DNA of 47,236 nt from Hyphomonadaceae bacterium (GTDB lineage Bacteria > Pseudomonadota > Alphaproteobacteria > Caulobacterales > Hyphomonadaceae). The stretch spans positions 1-47,236 of the forward strand of contig JALHLR010000030.1 of the NCBI GenBank assembly GCA_022844475.1, read 5' to 3'. This document shows, piece after piece, positions 1-9,619 of the stretch (position 1 is the stretch's first letter; every line of letters starts with the position of its first letter). Position numbers and translations under genes: made by a program. A model generated the notes under the pieces. That model was not told the DNA's origin, did not search any database, and saw only the letters and a list, made by a program, of their open reading frames with translations.

Positions 1-192
1 GCGAGCGCGACGCCGCCGCAACTGCTGCTGCTGGATGAGCCCACCAACCACCTCGACATCGATTCAATCGAAGTGATCGAGAAGGCGCTCATCGCCTATG
101 ACGGCGCACTCATCGTGGTCAGCCACGATCCGGTGTTCATCGAAGCGATCGGGTGTTCGCGGGAACTGGCGCTGCCGGGTACATCGACCTGA
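1..192 (+). CDS. ABC-F family ATPase, C-terminal fragment
   Basis: The frame is open from the first base and ends at TGA 190-192, so only the last 63 residues are present. They include a Walker B segment [13 protein letters not shown] and the H-loop VVSHD, the classic second-domain ending of ABC-F (Uup/EttA-type) duplicated ATPases, which act on ribosomes and have no membrane domain. The protein ends shortly after the H-loop, without a long C-terminal coiled-coil extension. The start and first ATPase domain lie outside the window, so the exact subfamily cannot be given. Confidence 0.85.
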   Translation, partial: ASATPPQLLLLDEPTNHLDIDSIEVIEKALIAYDGALIVVSHDPVFIEAIGCSRELALPGTST

Positions 193-438
193 CGGCGCCC
201 ATCACCCCGCGATGAGCAGATCAGGGACGTTCCCCGGCTGTGGACGGAGACACGGTGACGGCTCAGGTCTCGCAGCTGCGCATTGCATCCAGAGCACCGG
301 GCGCTGATCCCGAACGGTCGTCGATCATTCAGCCGGATTCGTGGGCAGTTCCGGCGATCGGGCGCATCTCGACCTTCCCTCGGAAAATGGGCCGCCGGCT
401 GCGATGCTGCGCAGGGGGACGGAGAAGGAAGGCTCGCG

Positions 439-1572
439 TCAGTCTTTCAGCGTATAGCCGCGCCCGTCCAGCCAGATCACGTCGGGGTCCTTGGGGTCGC
501 CAACCAGGATACGATCCTCTCGCGACCCGTCATCGTACGCGATCCTGAGCACGATCCCGTCAATCTGATAGCGTCCTCGCTGGTCCGCCCGCACGCTCCG
601 GCTGACCGTGCGGGAATCACTGAACTGCGAACTGGCCCCGGCGCCGCCTCCGCGAATGACCCCACCGTCCCTGAAGAAGTCATACGTCGAGAAGGCCGCA
701 GCGGCATCCGTCCCGCCGACGGCGAGGTTGCCTCCACCCGTCAGCCGCAGGTAGTGACCCGCCAGGGCGAAATCCGCCGGAAGGCGCTGATAGGTCACCT
801 GGTAGCCGAGGTCCTTCCATTTGCCCGCGTCGAGTTTCTGAAGCTTGCCGCCCTGCCTGCGCCACTTCGTCCAGTCGTCCGGGTGCGCACGCCGATGCCC
901 CGCCAAGCCGCCCTGTGCGGCCAGCCCTTCCACATCCATCAGTGCATCGCCATTCCGGAACAGCAGCACCGGGAAGGTATCGATGGTCACCATGCCGCCA
1001 AATCCAAAACCCGTGCGCCAGTCGAATCCGATCGCCTCAATGTCCTGCGCAAGCTTCGCTGCCCCGCTGTCCTGCGCGGGTGCGACTTTTGCCGCCGGCG
1101 GGGCAGGGGGAGAGGGCGCCGCCGCGTTCTGGCGCTGCGCGAGTTCGCGCGCGACCTGATCCAGCACCGCGGCGTCGCGCGCACCGAAATGCGCGTCCGG
1201 CTGCGCCATCGCGCGGTTCAATATCTCGCACGCCGAGGCATCAAGACCATCCAGTGTTCGCGTCGCACTGGCCAGTCCCGCATCAAGGTCGCGTGCTGAG
1301 GCGGGCTCCTGGCGCAACACCGTGATCGCCTGCCGTACCAGGGGTGCGCGGTTTGCCATCTCCCAATTCCGGTAGGCTGCGCCCAGCGGCCCCGCGAACC
1401 CGCCGGCTGACCGGCACAAGCCCGCGTAGTGATCGATCAGCACCAAGGGCGCAACGATCCTCTGAAGCGCCAGATTGTCAGCGCGAAGCGTCTGCGCGCC
1501 CGCAACAGGGGCCAGAGCCAGCGCAGTGATGAGCCACGCGGCCATCCCGGTTCGTTGCGAGTTCAGCTTCAT
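439..1572 (-). CDS. Exported protein of unknown function
   Basis: A 377-residue protein beginning with a Sec signal peptide (MKLNSQRTG, a hydrophobic stretch, then a probable cleavage after VAGA). The ATG at 1572 is preferred over an upstream start because an AGGAGG sits 5 bases before it and the signal peptide then begins correctly. After an Ala/Pro-rich linker near residues 150-175, the C-terminal half is rich in Gly, Asp and aromatic residues, including a segment GRYQIDGIVLRIAYDDGS that looks like beta strands. No family was recognised. It is probably periplasmic or surface-associated. It converges on the ABC-F gene across 246 bases in which no gene or terminator was seen. Confidence 0.7.
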   Translation of the reverse strand: MKLNSQRTGMAAWLITALALAPVAGAQTLRADNLALQRIVAPLVLIDHYAGLCRSAGGFAGPLGAAYRNWEMANRAPLVRQAITVLRQEPASARDLDAGLASATRTLDGLDASACEILNRAMAQPDAHFGARDAAVLDQVARELAQRQNAAAPSPPAPPAAKVAPAQDSGAAKLAQDIEAIGFDWRTGFGFGGMVTIDTFPVLLFRNGDALMDVEGLAAQGGLAGHRRAHPDDWTKWRRQGGKLQKLDAGKWKDLGYQVTYQRLPADFALAGHYLRLTGGGNLAVGGTDAAAAFSTYDFFRDGGVIRGGGAGASSQFSDSRTVSRSVRADQRGRYQIDGIVLRIAYDDGSREDRILVGDPKDPDVIWLDGRGYTLKD

Positions 1573-1656
1573 CCAGGCCTCCTGCACCAGCGCATCGTGA
1601 TGCGCCGCGAGCAACTTGGCGAGCGAATGTGACAGCCCTGCAACCGCTGTTGCGCC

Positions 1657-2076
1657 TTAGCCCTTCAACCCGCCGAGCCTGCAGATGTGCTCCCACTCTG
1701 CATCGCTCACCGGCTGCACGGAAAGCCGTGTGTTGTTGACCAGAACCATGTCCTTCAGCGCCAGATCGGCTTTTGCAGCGGCCAGCGTCACATGCGTTTT
1801 CAGAGGCTCAAGCGCGCGAATGTCAGGCGACACCCACGGGCCGCTTTCCGCCGTTGGATCGGGGTAGGCCGCCTTCACCACCTCTGCGATGCCGACCACG
1901 GCCTTGTCGGCGTTCGAGTGGTAGTAGAACGCCCGCTCGCCCGGCTTCATCGCCATCAGGTGCAGCTTGGCCCCGTGATTGCGAACGCCAGTCCACGCGG
2001 TCCCTTTCTTTCCGGCCTTCACGAGATCGTCCCACGAGAAGACGTCAGGTTCGGACTTCACCAGCCAATAGGCCAT
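1657..2076 (-). CDS. EVE domain-containing protein
   Basis: A 139-residue single-domain protein starting MAYWLVKSEPDVFSWDDL, the hallmark N-terminus of bacterial EVE proteins (relatives of human THYN1, PUA-like fold). Further family blocks are GVRNHGAKLHLMAMKPGERAF and the YYHSN motif that lines the nucleobase pocket. EVE domains are known or proposed to bind modified bases in DNA or RNA; the ligand here cannot be told from sequence. The gene follows the MFS transporter with an 11-base gap on the same strand, so the two are probably co-transcribed, though no functional link is evident. Confidence 0.93.
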   Translation of the reverse strand: MAYWLVKSEPDVFSWDDLVKAGKKGTAWTGVRNHGAKLHLMAMKPGERAFYYHSNADKAVVGIAEVVKAAYPDPTAESGPWVSPDIRALEPLKTHVTLAAAKADLALKDMVLVNNTRLSVQPVSDAEWEHICRLGGLKG

Positions 2077-2087
2077 CGCGATCTCCT

Positions 2088-3446
2088 TCAGGTCGGATGC
2101 TCAACGTCCTTGCCGTCCAGCCTCCGCGCCTCTCGCAAGCCGGGGAACATCCAGGCCCACGCTCCGGCGACGAAGACAGCGCCAACCCCGCCAATCACCA
2201 CGGCTGGTATGGCGCCAACGGCGCCCACGCCAATTGTGTGCGCCATCATGCCAGCGCGGAATTCGCCAAGTTCGTTCGAGGCCGAGACAAAAACGGAATT
2301 CACGGCGTTGACCCGTCCACGCACCTCGTCCGGCGTCCACAGCTGCAGCAGGGTCTCGCGGATAACCACGCTTACCATGTCGACGGCGCCGAGGAGGATG
2401 AGGGCCAGGATCGAAAGCCAGGCCACGGTCGAGAGCCCGAATACGATCGTGAACGCACCAAAGAGCGCAACACAGACGAACATGATCCGGCCGGCATGGT
2501 CGCGGATCGGGAAGGCGGCAAGCATGGCGGCTGTTGCGATCGCCCCGATTCCGGGGGCGGCGCGAAGCCAGCCAAGACCCTCGGGCCCAAGCTTCAGAAT
2601 CTCCTCCGCGTAGATCGGGAGCAGGGCGATCACGCCCCCCATCAGCACGGCAAACAGATCGAGCGAGATCGCGCCGAGAATGATCTTCTGCTTCCAGATG
2701 AAACGGAAGCCATCGAGCATGTTGGATAGCGTCGGCCGTTCCTTCGGCGGCGCCTTTGGAGGTTTCGGAATCGCAAAGACCAGCAGCGCACCGATGATCA
2801 TGAACACAAAGGCGATCGTGTAGGCGATCTCGGGACCATGCCCATTCAGGAAAGCGCCGACCTCCGCCTGCCCATTGCCGGCCAGCCAACGGGCGAAGGC
2901 CGGCTCGCCCAGTCCGAGCAGCAATCCGCCTGCCGCCGGCCCGACAATCGTCGCCGCCTGCCAGGCGGACGAATTCCAGGTCACCGCATTGGCAAAGTCG
3001 TGGGCGGGGACGAGCGAGACGACAAGCGAAGAGGAGGCGGGACCCAGAAAGGCGCGGGCGATCCCGAAGACGACCAGAACGCTGAGCATCAGGAAAGCCG
3101 TGATCATTCCGCTTCCGGTCAGAAGCGCCATGGCTGCAGCACAGGCGGCGGCCAGCAGGACCGAAAGCCCCATGATCATCCTGCGGCCGAACTGGTCGGC
3201 GGCCGTGCCGGTGACGAGAACGAGCAGGGCAAGCGGCAGGAACTGAACGAGCCCGACGAGACCTGTGTAGAGGGCTGACTTGGTCAGGGCGTAGATATGC
3301 CAGATGACGGCGACGGAGAGGATCTGGGCACCGAAGGTCGTGAAGACCCGGGCCAGGAAATAAAGCACGAAGGACCGGTGACGGAAGGCGGCGAACCTTC
3401 CTTCCGGGGGGCGGTCTGCGGCGCCATCGGCAGCTGTTTCGGTCAT
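2088..3446 (-). CDS. MFS transporter, EntS-like (MFS_3)
   Basis: About 452 residues with some 11-12 hydrophobic segments, starting MTETAADGAADRPPEGRFAAF. The pattern of FRHRSFVLYFLARVFTTFGAQ, then a TGL-QFLPLALLVLVTGTAADQFGRR motif A after TM2, is typical of EntS/MefA-like drug or siderophore exporters. The ATG at 3446 gives the usual N-terminus; an in-frame extension of 24 residues upstream looks unrelated and Pro/Arg-rich. No good ribosome site precedes either start. The substrate is not predictable. The gene is divergent from mreB across about 350 bases. Confidence 0.85.
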   Translation of the reverse strand: MTETAADGAADRPPEGRFAAFRHRSFVLYFLARVFTTFGAQILSVAVIWHIYALTKSALYTGLVGLVQFLPLALLVLVTGTAADQFGRRMIMGLSVLLAAACAAAMALLTGSGMITAFLMLSVLVVFGIARAFLGPASSSLVVSLVPAHDFANAVTWNSSAWQAATIVGPAAGGLLLGLGEPAFARWLAGNGQAEVGAFLNGHGPEIAYTIAFVFMIIGALLVFAIPKPPKAPPKERPTLSNMLDGFRFIWKQKIILGAISLDLFAVLMGGVIALLPIYAEEILKLGPEGLGWLRAAPGIGAIATAAMLAAFPIRDHAGRIMFVCVALFGAFTIVFGLSTVAWLSILALILLGAVDMVSVVIRETLLQLWTPDEVRGRVNAVNSVFVSASNELGEFRAGMMAHTIGVGAVGAIPAVVIGGVGAVFVAGAWAWMFPGLREARRLDGKDVEHPT

Positions 3447-4833
<1,387 letters not shown>

Positions 4834-4851
4834 GCCTCACGGGCTGAGACG

Positions 4852-4869
4852 CGGGACATCGGTGTCCCG
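4852..4869 (+). other. Stem-loop in the mreB-mreC spacer
   Basis: Seven-base perfect arms, CGGGACA and TGTCCCG, around a TCGG tetraloop, 18 bases after the mreB stop. No T-tract follows, so it is unlikely to be a full intrinsic terminator. It could mark an RNA processing or stability site that lets mreB accumulate above mreC. Confidence 0.5.
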
Positions 4870-4895
4870 GAGACGCCGGGGCCTCGGGAGCCAAG

Positions 4896-5885
4896 ATGGC
4901 CTGGTATGGCAACAGACGATCCGGACAGCCGCGCCCCGGCGCGCGTGCGATCGTCGTTGGCCTTGGCCTGGCGATGATTGGCGCGCTTGCGATCCAGACC
5001 TCGACCGCCGTTCGCTCCGGCATCGAAACGTCCCGCAAATCGATGGACGGTACAACGGCGAGCGTGGCCGGCATTGCTTCCGGACTTGCCGGCTGGTCGT
5101 TGGGCTTTGGCAGCCAGGAAGACCAGGCGCGCATTGCTGAACTGGAATTGCAGGTCCGCGACCTTCACCGCTGGAAGGAGCTTGCCGAGACCATGGCGCT
5201 TCGCATGGAGCGCTATGAAAAGCTGCTCGACCTCGTTGGCGAGACACAGGGCCAGTCGGTGACGGCGCGCGTCGTGGCCGAAGAGAACGGTCCGTTTGCC
5301 GCCTCGCGCATCGCAAACGCTGGCGCCGCCAATGGCGTGCGCGAGGGATTTGCTGCCATCAACGAGTACGGCCTTGTCGGCCGCGTCGTCCGGGTGGGCG
5401 AATACACCTCGCGCATCCTCATGCTGACTGACTTCGCCAGCCGCATCCCCGTGATGGGCACCCAGTCGGGCGACCGCGCCCTGCTGGTCGGCGACAATGG
5501 CGCGAGCGCGCGCCTGCTTGAGCCCGAGACGCCCGACAGGATCATTCCAGGCGAGGTCTGGGTGACATCGGGCGACGACGGCAAGATGCCGCTCGGCGTG
5601 CGCGTCGGGGTCGCGCGGAAAGTCGGCGAGGAGTGGGTGCTCGATCTTGCGCTGCAGGCCCGGCCGATCGACTTCGTCCGCCTTGTCCCGCCGCCAGATT
5701 TTGCCGATCCTGACCTCGTACCGCCGCTGGGCGGCGTGCAGCGAAACACCGACTCGACCCTGCGCACTGTCAGCGCCGCGCCCATCGCGCCTGTTGCCGC
5801 TCCGGCGCCCGGCGGCGCTGCAGCCGCTCCGCCGCCGGCACGTCCGGCCAGCGGCGCTGCGGCCGGGCAGGGAGGAGCGCAGTGA
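4896..5885 (+). CDS. mreC: Rod-shape determining protein MreC
   Basis: A 329-residue bitopic protein: a short cytoplasmic N-terminus (MAWYGNRRSGQPRPGAR), one transmembrane helix near residues 20-38, a coiled coil around 75-115, then the MreC double beta-barrel domain with VVAEENGPFAASRIANAGAANG and YGLVGRVVRVGEYTSRILMLTD. The last 45 residues are a low-complexity Ala/Pro tail, common in alphaproteobacterial MreC. It scaffolds PBP2-RodA in the periplasm. GGGAG lies 6 bases before the ATG. Its stop overlaps the mreD start (GTGA), so the two are translationally coupled. Confidence 0.97.
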   Translation: MAWYGNRRSGQPRPGARAIVVGLGLAMIGALAIQTSTAVRSGIETSRKSMDGTTASVAGIASGLAGWSLGFGSQEDQARIAELELQVRDLHRWKELAETMALRMERYEKLLDLVGETQGQSVTARVVAEENGPFAASRIANAGAANGVREGFAAINEYGLVGRVVRVGEYTSRILMLTDFASRIPVMGTQSGDRALLVGDNGASARLLEPETPDRIIPGEVWVTSGDDGKMPLGVRVGVARKVGEEWVLDLALQARPIDFVRLVPPPDFADPDLVPPLGGVQRNTDSTLRTVSAAPIAPVAAPAPGGAAAAPPPARPASGAAAGQGGAQ

Positions 5886-6370
5886 CGACTGCGTGGCGTC
5901 TGTGGGTCCTGATCCTTGTGGTGCTGGCGGCGCTTACAACCGCTTTCGGCATGCGTGTCGGCCTCGGCACGCTGTGGTGGCCGATCGCGGGACTCTGGCT
6001 CGCAGCAGGCTTTGCCGCCTTCGGACTTTCGGTCTGGGTCGCCGGCTGCCTGATCATGCTCGGCCTCGTCATGGATTACATGGGTGAGGCGCCGATCGGC
6101 TCCTGGCCGCTTGCCCTCCTGTGCGCCTATGGCGTTGCGTTGATCGCCTGGGATCGCCAGCCGCCCATCCCGGTGGTTGGGGCAGAGGCGATCGCGCTGA
6201 TCGGAGGCTTCATCGCGGCCAGCCTCGCGCTCGGCGTTGCGGGCAGCATTGCCGGCCATCCAGGCTTTGCGCGGGGCGCCCTGACGGGTGATTTGATCAT
6301 GACCGCGATCCTGTATCCTCTCGCACGCTTCGTGATCCTGCCGGCGAGCATCAGGGTAGCCAGACGATGA
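5882..6370 (+). CDS. mreD: Rod-shape determining membrane protein MreD
   Basis: A 162-residue, very hydrophobic protein with about five membrane segments, in the invariant position between mreC and mrdA. It begins at a GTG that overlaps the mreC stop. MreD sequences are poorly conserved, so length, topology and context (YMGEAPIGSWPL-type loop after TM2) carry the call. It belongs to the elongasome complex with MreC and RodA/PBP2. A 10-base gap separates it from mrdA. Confidence 0.93.
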   Translation: MTTAWRLWVLILVVLAALTTAFGMRVGLGTLWWPIAGLWLAAGFAAFGLSVWVAGCLIMLGLVMDYMGEAPIGSWPLALLCAYGVALIAWDRQPPIPVVGAEAIALIGGFIAASLALGVAGSIAGHPGFARGALTGDLIMTAILYPLARFVILPASIRVARR

Positions 6371-6380
6371 GCCCCAGCAA

Positions 6381-8405
6381 ATGAGCAGAGACTGGAAGAA
6401 CCTTTTCCCCTCGCGCCGGATGATCTTTCTCACCAGCGGCGGCGTGGTGTTCCTGGGCCTTACGGCGCGGCTGGCCGAGCTGCAGCTTTTCCGCCAGCAG
6501 GAGTTCGAGACCAAGGCGCGCGAAGTTCGCATCAAGCTTGAACCGGCGCCGCCTCACCGCGGCACGATCTACGACCGTAACGGGCGCGAACTGGCCAGCT
6601 CGAAGCGCAATTTCTACGTCACCCTGCGTCCCGAGGTCGCCAGCGTCGCGCGTGACAAGCAGACCCGGCAGGCCGAGATCGGCGACGTCATCGAACGCAT
6701 CGGCAAGCTTTTGCGTCTGAGCGACGCCAAGAAGCGCTCGCTGCTCCAGGACGCGACCACGCCGCCTGCGCACCGCGATGTGCTCGTGGCGGACGACCTG
6801 ACATGGGAGGAGTTCGCGCAGGTCAATGTGATGGCGCCCGAACTCAATGGCATCAGTGCGGAAGTGGGCGAACTTCGCTCCTATCCGCTGCAGGCGGCCT
6901 TCTACCACACCATCGGCTATGTCCAGAAAGCCAACGAGGCCGACATCTCGCGTATGGTGGATGCAGAGCTGGCTGCGGCCGGCGAGACGCGCGATTCACC
7001 CGAAGGCAAGAAGCGCGCGGCGGCGGTCCGGCGTCTCTACAAGCATCCAGCGATGCGCGTCGGAAAGCAGGGCATCGAGGCCTATGGCGAGATGGCGCTC
7101 AAGGGTGAGCCCGGCAACGAACGGCTGCTGCAGAACGCCACCGGCCGGGTGATCGATCGCCTGCCCAGCGAGGACCTCGCCGGCAAGCCGGGCGCTGATG
7201 TCGTCCTCTCGATCGATGCCGAGCTTCAGACCATTGCAATCCGGCGATTCGGCATCGAAGCCGGCAGCGCCGTCATGATCGACATCGCAACCGGCGAAGT
7301 CGTCTGCATGATCTCGACGCCGTCGCCTGATCCGAACCTGTTTGTCAGCGGCATTGCATCGGGGCCGTACAAGGCGCTGCGCGAAGACGAGCGCAACCCG
7401 CTCTATCACAAGGCTTATGACGGCGTTTATCCGCCGGGGTCGACCTTCAAGATGGTGGTTGCCGCCGCTGCGCTTGAAACAGGCGCGATGAAGCCGGAGG
7501 ATCAGGTCAGCTGCCCCGGCAAGGCCTGGTACTACACACGCTTCTACAACTGCTGGCGGCCCGAGGGGCATGGGGTTGTGAACCTCCACACCGGGCTGCA
7601 GAAATCGTGCGACTGCTATTTCTATCGTGCGGCGCAGAGGACCGGTATCGAGGAGATCGCCAAGGTCGCGAAGCGTTTCGGCCTGGGTCATCGCTATGAA
7701 CTGGGCATCACGGGCGGCAAGTCCGGCGTGGTTCCGAACAACGAATGGAAGCTGACGAACCCGCGCATCAAGGAAAAGTGGTATGATGGCGACACGATCA
7801 GCGCGGGCATCGGGCAGGGCTATGTGACGGCAACCCCGTTCGAACTGGCCGTCATGGTTGCGCGCATTGCGGGCGGACCGCAGATGCCGGATCCACACAT
7901 GATCGTCGGCGGCATTCGCGTGCCCGACAATACGATCACCCCGATGGGAGAGTTCAAGCCGGGCGTGCTCGATGCCGTTCGCGCGGGCATGTTTGCGGTG
8001 ACGTCCGAAGGCGGCGGCACAGCCGTGCGTTCGGGGGAGCTCGACCCTGAAGGGAAGTTGCCCGCGCCCTATACGAACGCGCGCATGGCCGGGAAGTCGG
8101 GATCTGCGCAGGTGCGCGTCATCCTTGCGGCCGAGCGCGACTCGCGCGGACGCGCGATCGCGAACGAAAAGCTGCCCTGGAAGCTGCGCGACCATGCGCT
8201 GTTCGTGGCCTTCGCGCCCGCGGACAAGCCGCGCTATGCAGTCTCGGTCATCGTCGAGCATGGTGGCTCGGGCTCCAGCGTCGCGGCGCCGATCGCGCGT
8301 GACCTGCTTGCCGAAGCGTTGCGGATCGACCCAGGTGCGAAGAAGGCGTTCGTGCCGCGCCCGCGTGACGTCGCCGCCGCTGAAAGCGGGAAGCGGCCAA
8401 CATGA
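6381..8405 (+). CDS. mrdA: Penicillin-binding protein 2, elongasome transpeptidase
   Basis: A 674-residue class B PBP: N-terminal membrane anchor near residues 14-32, the dimerisation domain with PPHRGTIYDRNGRELA, and the transpeptidase domain. Active-site motifs are STFK at S354 (in GVYPPGSTFKM), SCD at 409-411 (PBP2 enzymes use SxD) and KSG at 572-574. The third motif reads KSGSAQ rather than the usual KTGTAQ, a conservative change. It cross-links peptidoglycan during side-wall growth with RodA, whose start codon overlaps its stop by 4 bases. At 674 residues it is slightly longer than E. coli PBP2. Confidence 0.97.
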   Translation: MSRDWKNLFPSRRMIFLTSGGVVFLGLTARLAELQLFRQQEFETKAREVRIKLEPAPPHRGTIYDRNGRELASSKRNFYVTLRPEVASVARDKQTRQAEIGDVIERIGKLLRLSDAKKRSLLQDATTPPAHRDVLVADDLTWEEFAQVNVMAPELNGISAEVGELRSYPLQAAFYHTIGYVQKANEADISRMVDAELAAAGETRDSPEGKKRAAAVRRLYKHPAMRVGKQGIEAYGEMALKGEPGNERLLQNATGRVIDRLPSEDLAGKPGADVVLSIDAELQTIAIRRFGIEAGSAVMIDIATGEVVCMISTPSPDPNLFVSGIASGPYKALREDERNPLYHKAYDGVYPPGSTFKMVVAAAALETGAMKPEDQVSCPGKAWYYTRFYNCWRPEGHGVVNLHTGLQKSCDCYFYRAAQRTGIEEIAKVAKRFGLGHRYELGITGGKSGVVPNNEWKLTNPRIKEKWYDGDTISAGIGQGYVTATPFELAVMVARIAGGPQMPDPHMIVGGIRVPDNTITPMGEFKPGVLDAVRAGMFAVTSEGGGTAVRSGELDPEGKLPAPYTNARMAGKSGSAQVRVILAAERDSRGRAIANEKLPWKLRDHALFVAFAPADKPRYAVSVIVEHGGSGSSVAAPIARDLLAEALRIDPGAKKAFVPRPRDVAAAESGKRPT

Positions 8406-9559
8406 TGATCCGCAAGGACACGCTGCTCTACAAGATCACGCAGCTGCACTGGTTCTTGCTGCTGACCATCATCGCGATGGCGATGTTCGGCTCGCTGATC
8501 CTGTTCTCGGCCGGCTCCAGTGCGCACGATCTGGAAACCGGCCTTCTGAAGATCGATGCGCGCTATGCGATGGATCACATCTTCCGCTTCACCATCATGC
8601 TGGGCGTCGCCCTGTTCGTCGCCCTTCTCCCGCTCAGGCTATGGGCGGCGCTCGCCTATCCAGGCTATGCGCTCGGTATCGTTCTGCTGTTCGGCGTCGA
8701 GGTCGCGGGCAACATCGTCAATGGATCGCAACGCTGGCTGACGATCGGGCCGCTGACGCTTCAGCCCTCGGAGCTGATGAAGATCGCGGCGCCGCTGGCC
8801 GTAGCGCGATACTATCATCAGGTCTTCGCCTCTGGCCGAGCCAGCCTCTGGACTCACATCGTCGCCCTGATCATGGTGCTGATCCCGTTCGTCTTCGTGC
8901 TGAGACAGCCCGACCTTGGAACAGCGCTGATGATCCTGGGCGCGGGCTGTTCGGTTATCTTCTTCGCCGGCATCAGCCTGCGCATCGTCGGCGGCATCAT
9001 CGCGCTGGCGGTTGTGATGGCGCCGGTCATCTATTTCTTCGGCCTGCACGAGTACCAGCGCGAGCGCATCCATACGATGTGGGACCCGGCGGCTGATCCG
9101 CTGGGCGCGGGCTACCAGCTCCAGCAGGGCATGATCGCCATCGGTTCGGGCGGGCTTGCCGGCAAGGGCTTCATGGAAGGCGCCCAGAAGGAACTGGAAT
9201 ACATCCCCGAACAGCACACCGACTTCATCTTCACGATCGTGGCGGAGGAGTTCGGCTTCGCCGGATCGATGGTGATGCTGGCGGCATGGGCGATCGCGAT
9301 CGTCCAGGGAATGGCGATTGCGGGCAGTTCACGAAGTTCGTTCGGCGCTCTCGCTGCGGCAAGTTTCACAACAACGCTGCTTCTCTATGTCGGTATCAAT
9401 ATCGGTATGGTGATCGGCCTGCTTCCGGTCGTGGGCATACCCTTGCCCCTGATCTCGTATGGAGGCACGGCTATTGTCACGGTCATGGTCGGATTCGGGT
9501 TGTTGATGGCTGTACACCTCAACCGCGCGAACGATATGACCCTTCGCGGCCTGCTCTAG
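8402..9559 (+). CDS. rodA: Peptidoglycan glycosyltransferase RodA
   Basis: A 385-residue SEDS-family polytopic membrane protein. Recognisable blocks are NGSQRWLTIGPLTLQPSELMKIA, RQPDLGTALMILGAG, the extracytoplasmic loop ending GLAGKGFMEGAQKELEYIPEQHTDFIFT, and GIPLPLISYGGTAIVTVM near the C-terminus. The aspartate in TMWDPAADP and the PEQHTDFIF segment are family hallmarks. It polymerises glycan strands with PBP2. ATG ATG at the start overlaps the mrdA TGA. It is the last gene of the elongation operon; 60 bases separate it from the next gene. Confidence 0.97.
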   Translation: MMIRKDTLLYKITQLHWFLLLTIIAMAMFGSLILFSAGSSAHDLETGLLKIDARYAMDHIFRFTIMLGVALFVALLPLRLWAALAYPGYALGIVLLFGVEVAGNIVNGSQRWLTIGPLTLQPSELMKIAAPLAVARYYHQVFASGRASLWTHIVALIMVLIPFVFVLRQPDLGTALMILGAGCSVIFFAGISLRIVGGIIALAVVMAPVIYFFGLHEYQRERIHTMWDPAADPLGAGYQLQQGMIAIGSGGLAGKGFMEGAQKELEYIPEQHTDFIFTIVAEEFGFAGSMVMLAAWAIAIVQGMAIAGSSRSSFGALAAASFTTTLLLYVGINIGMVIGLLPVVGIPLPLISYGGTAIVTVMVGFGLLMAVHLNRANDMTLRGLL

Positions 9560-9619
9560 GTCCGGCGTCCTGCCGGCTCCCGATCGGGTGCGGTTTCGGG
9601 CGGAACAGGGCGGGACATC

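Noticed and set aside
283..1299. Long plus-strand open frame opposite the exported protein gene
   Set aside because: It is antisense to a gene with signal peptide and ribosome site, and its translation is Arg/Ala-rich without recognisable blocks. This is expected in GC-rich DNA.
1687..2729. Plus-strand open frames opposite the EVE and MFS genes
   Set aside because: Shadows of clear genes; no start signals and atypical composition.
7605..7613. PBP2 second motif SCD instead of SxN
   Set aside because: PBP2 enzymes normally have SxD here, so this is not an anomaly.
6996..8261. Long minus-strand open frame within mrdA
   Set aside because: Antisense shadow of the PBP2 gene; His/Arg-rich with no family signature.
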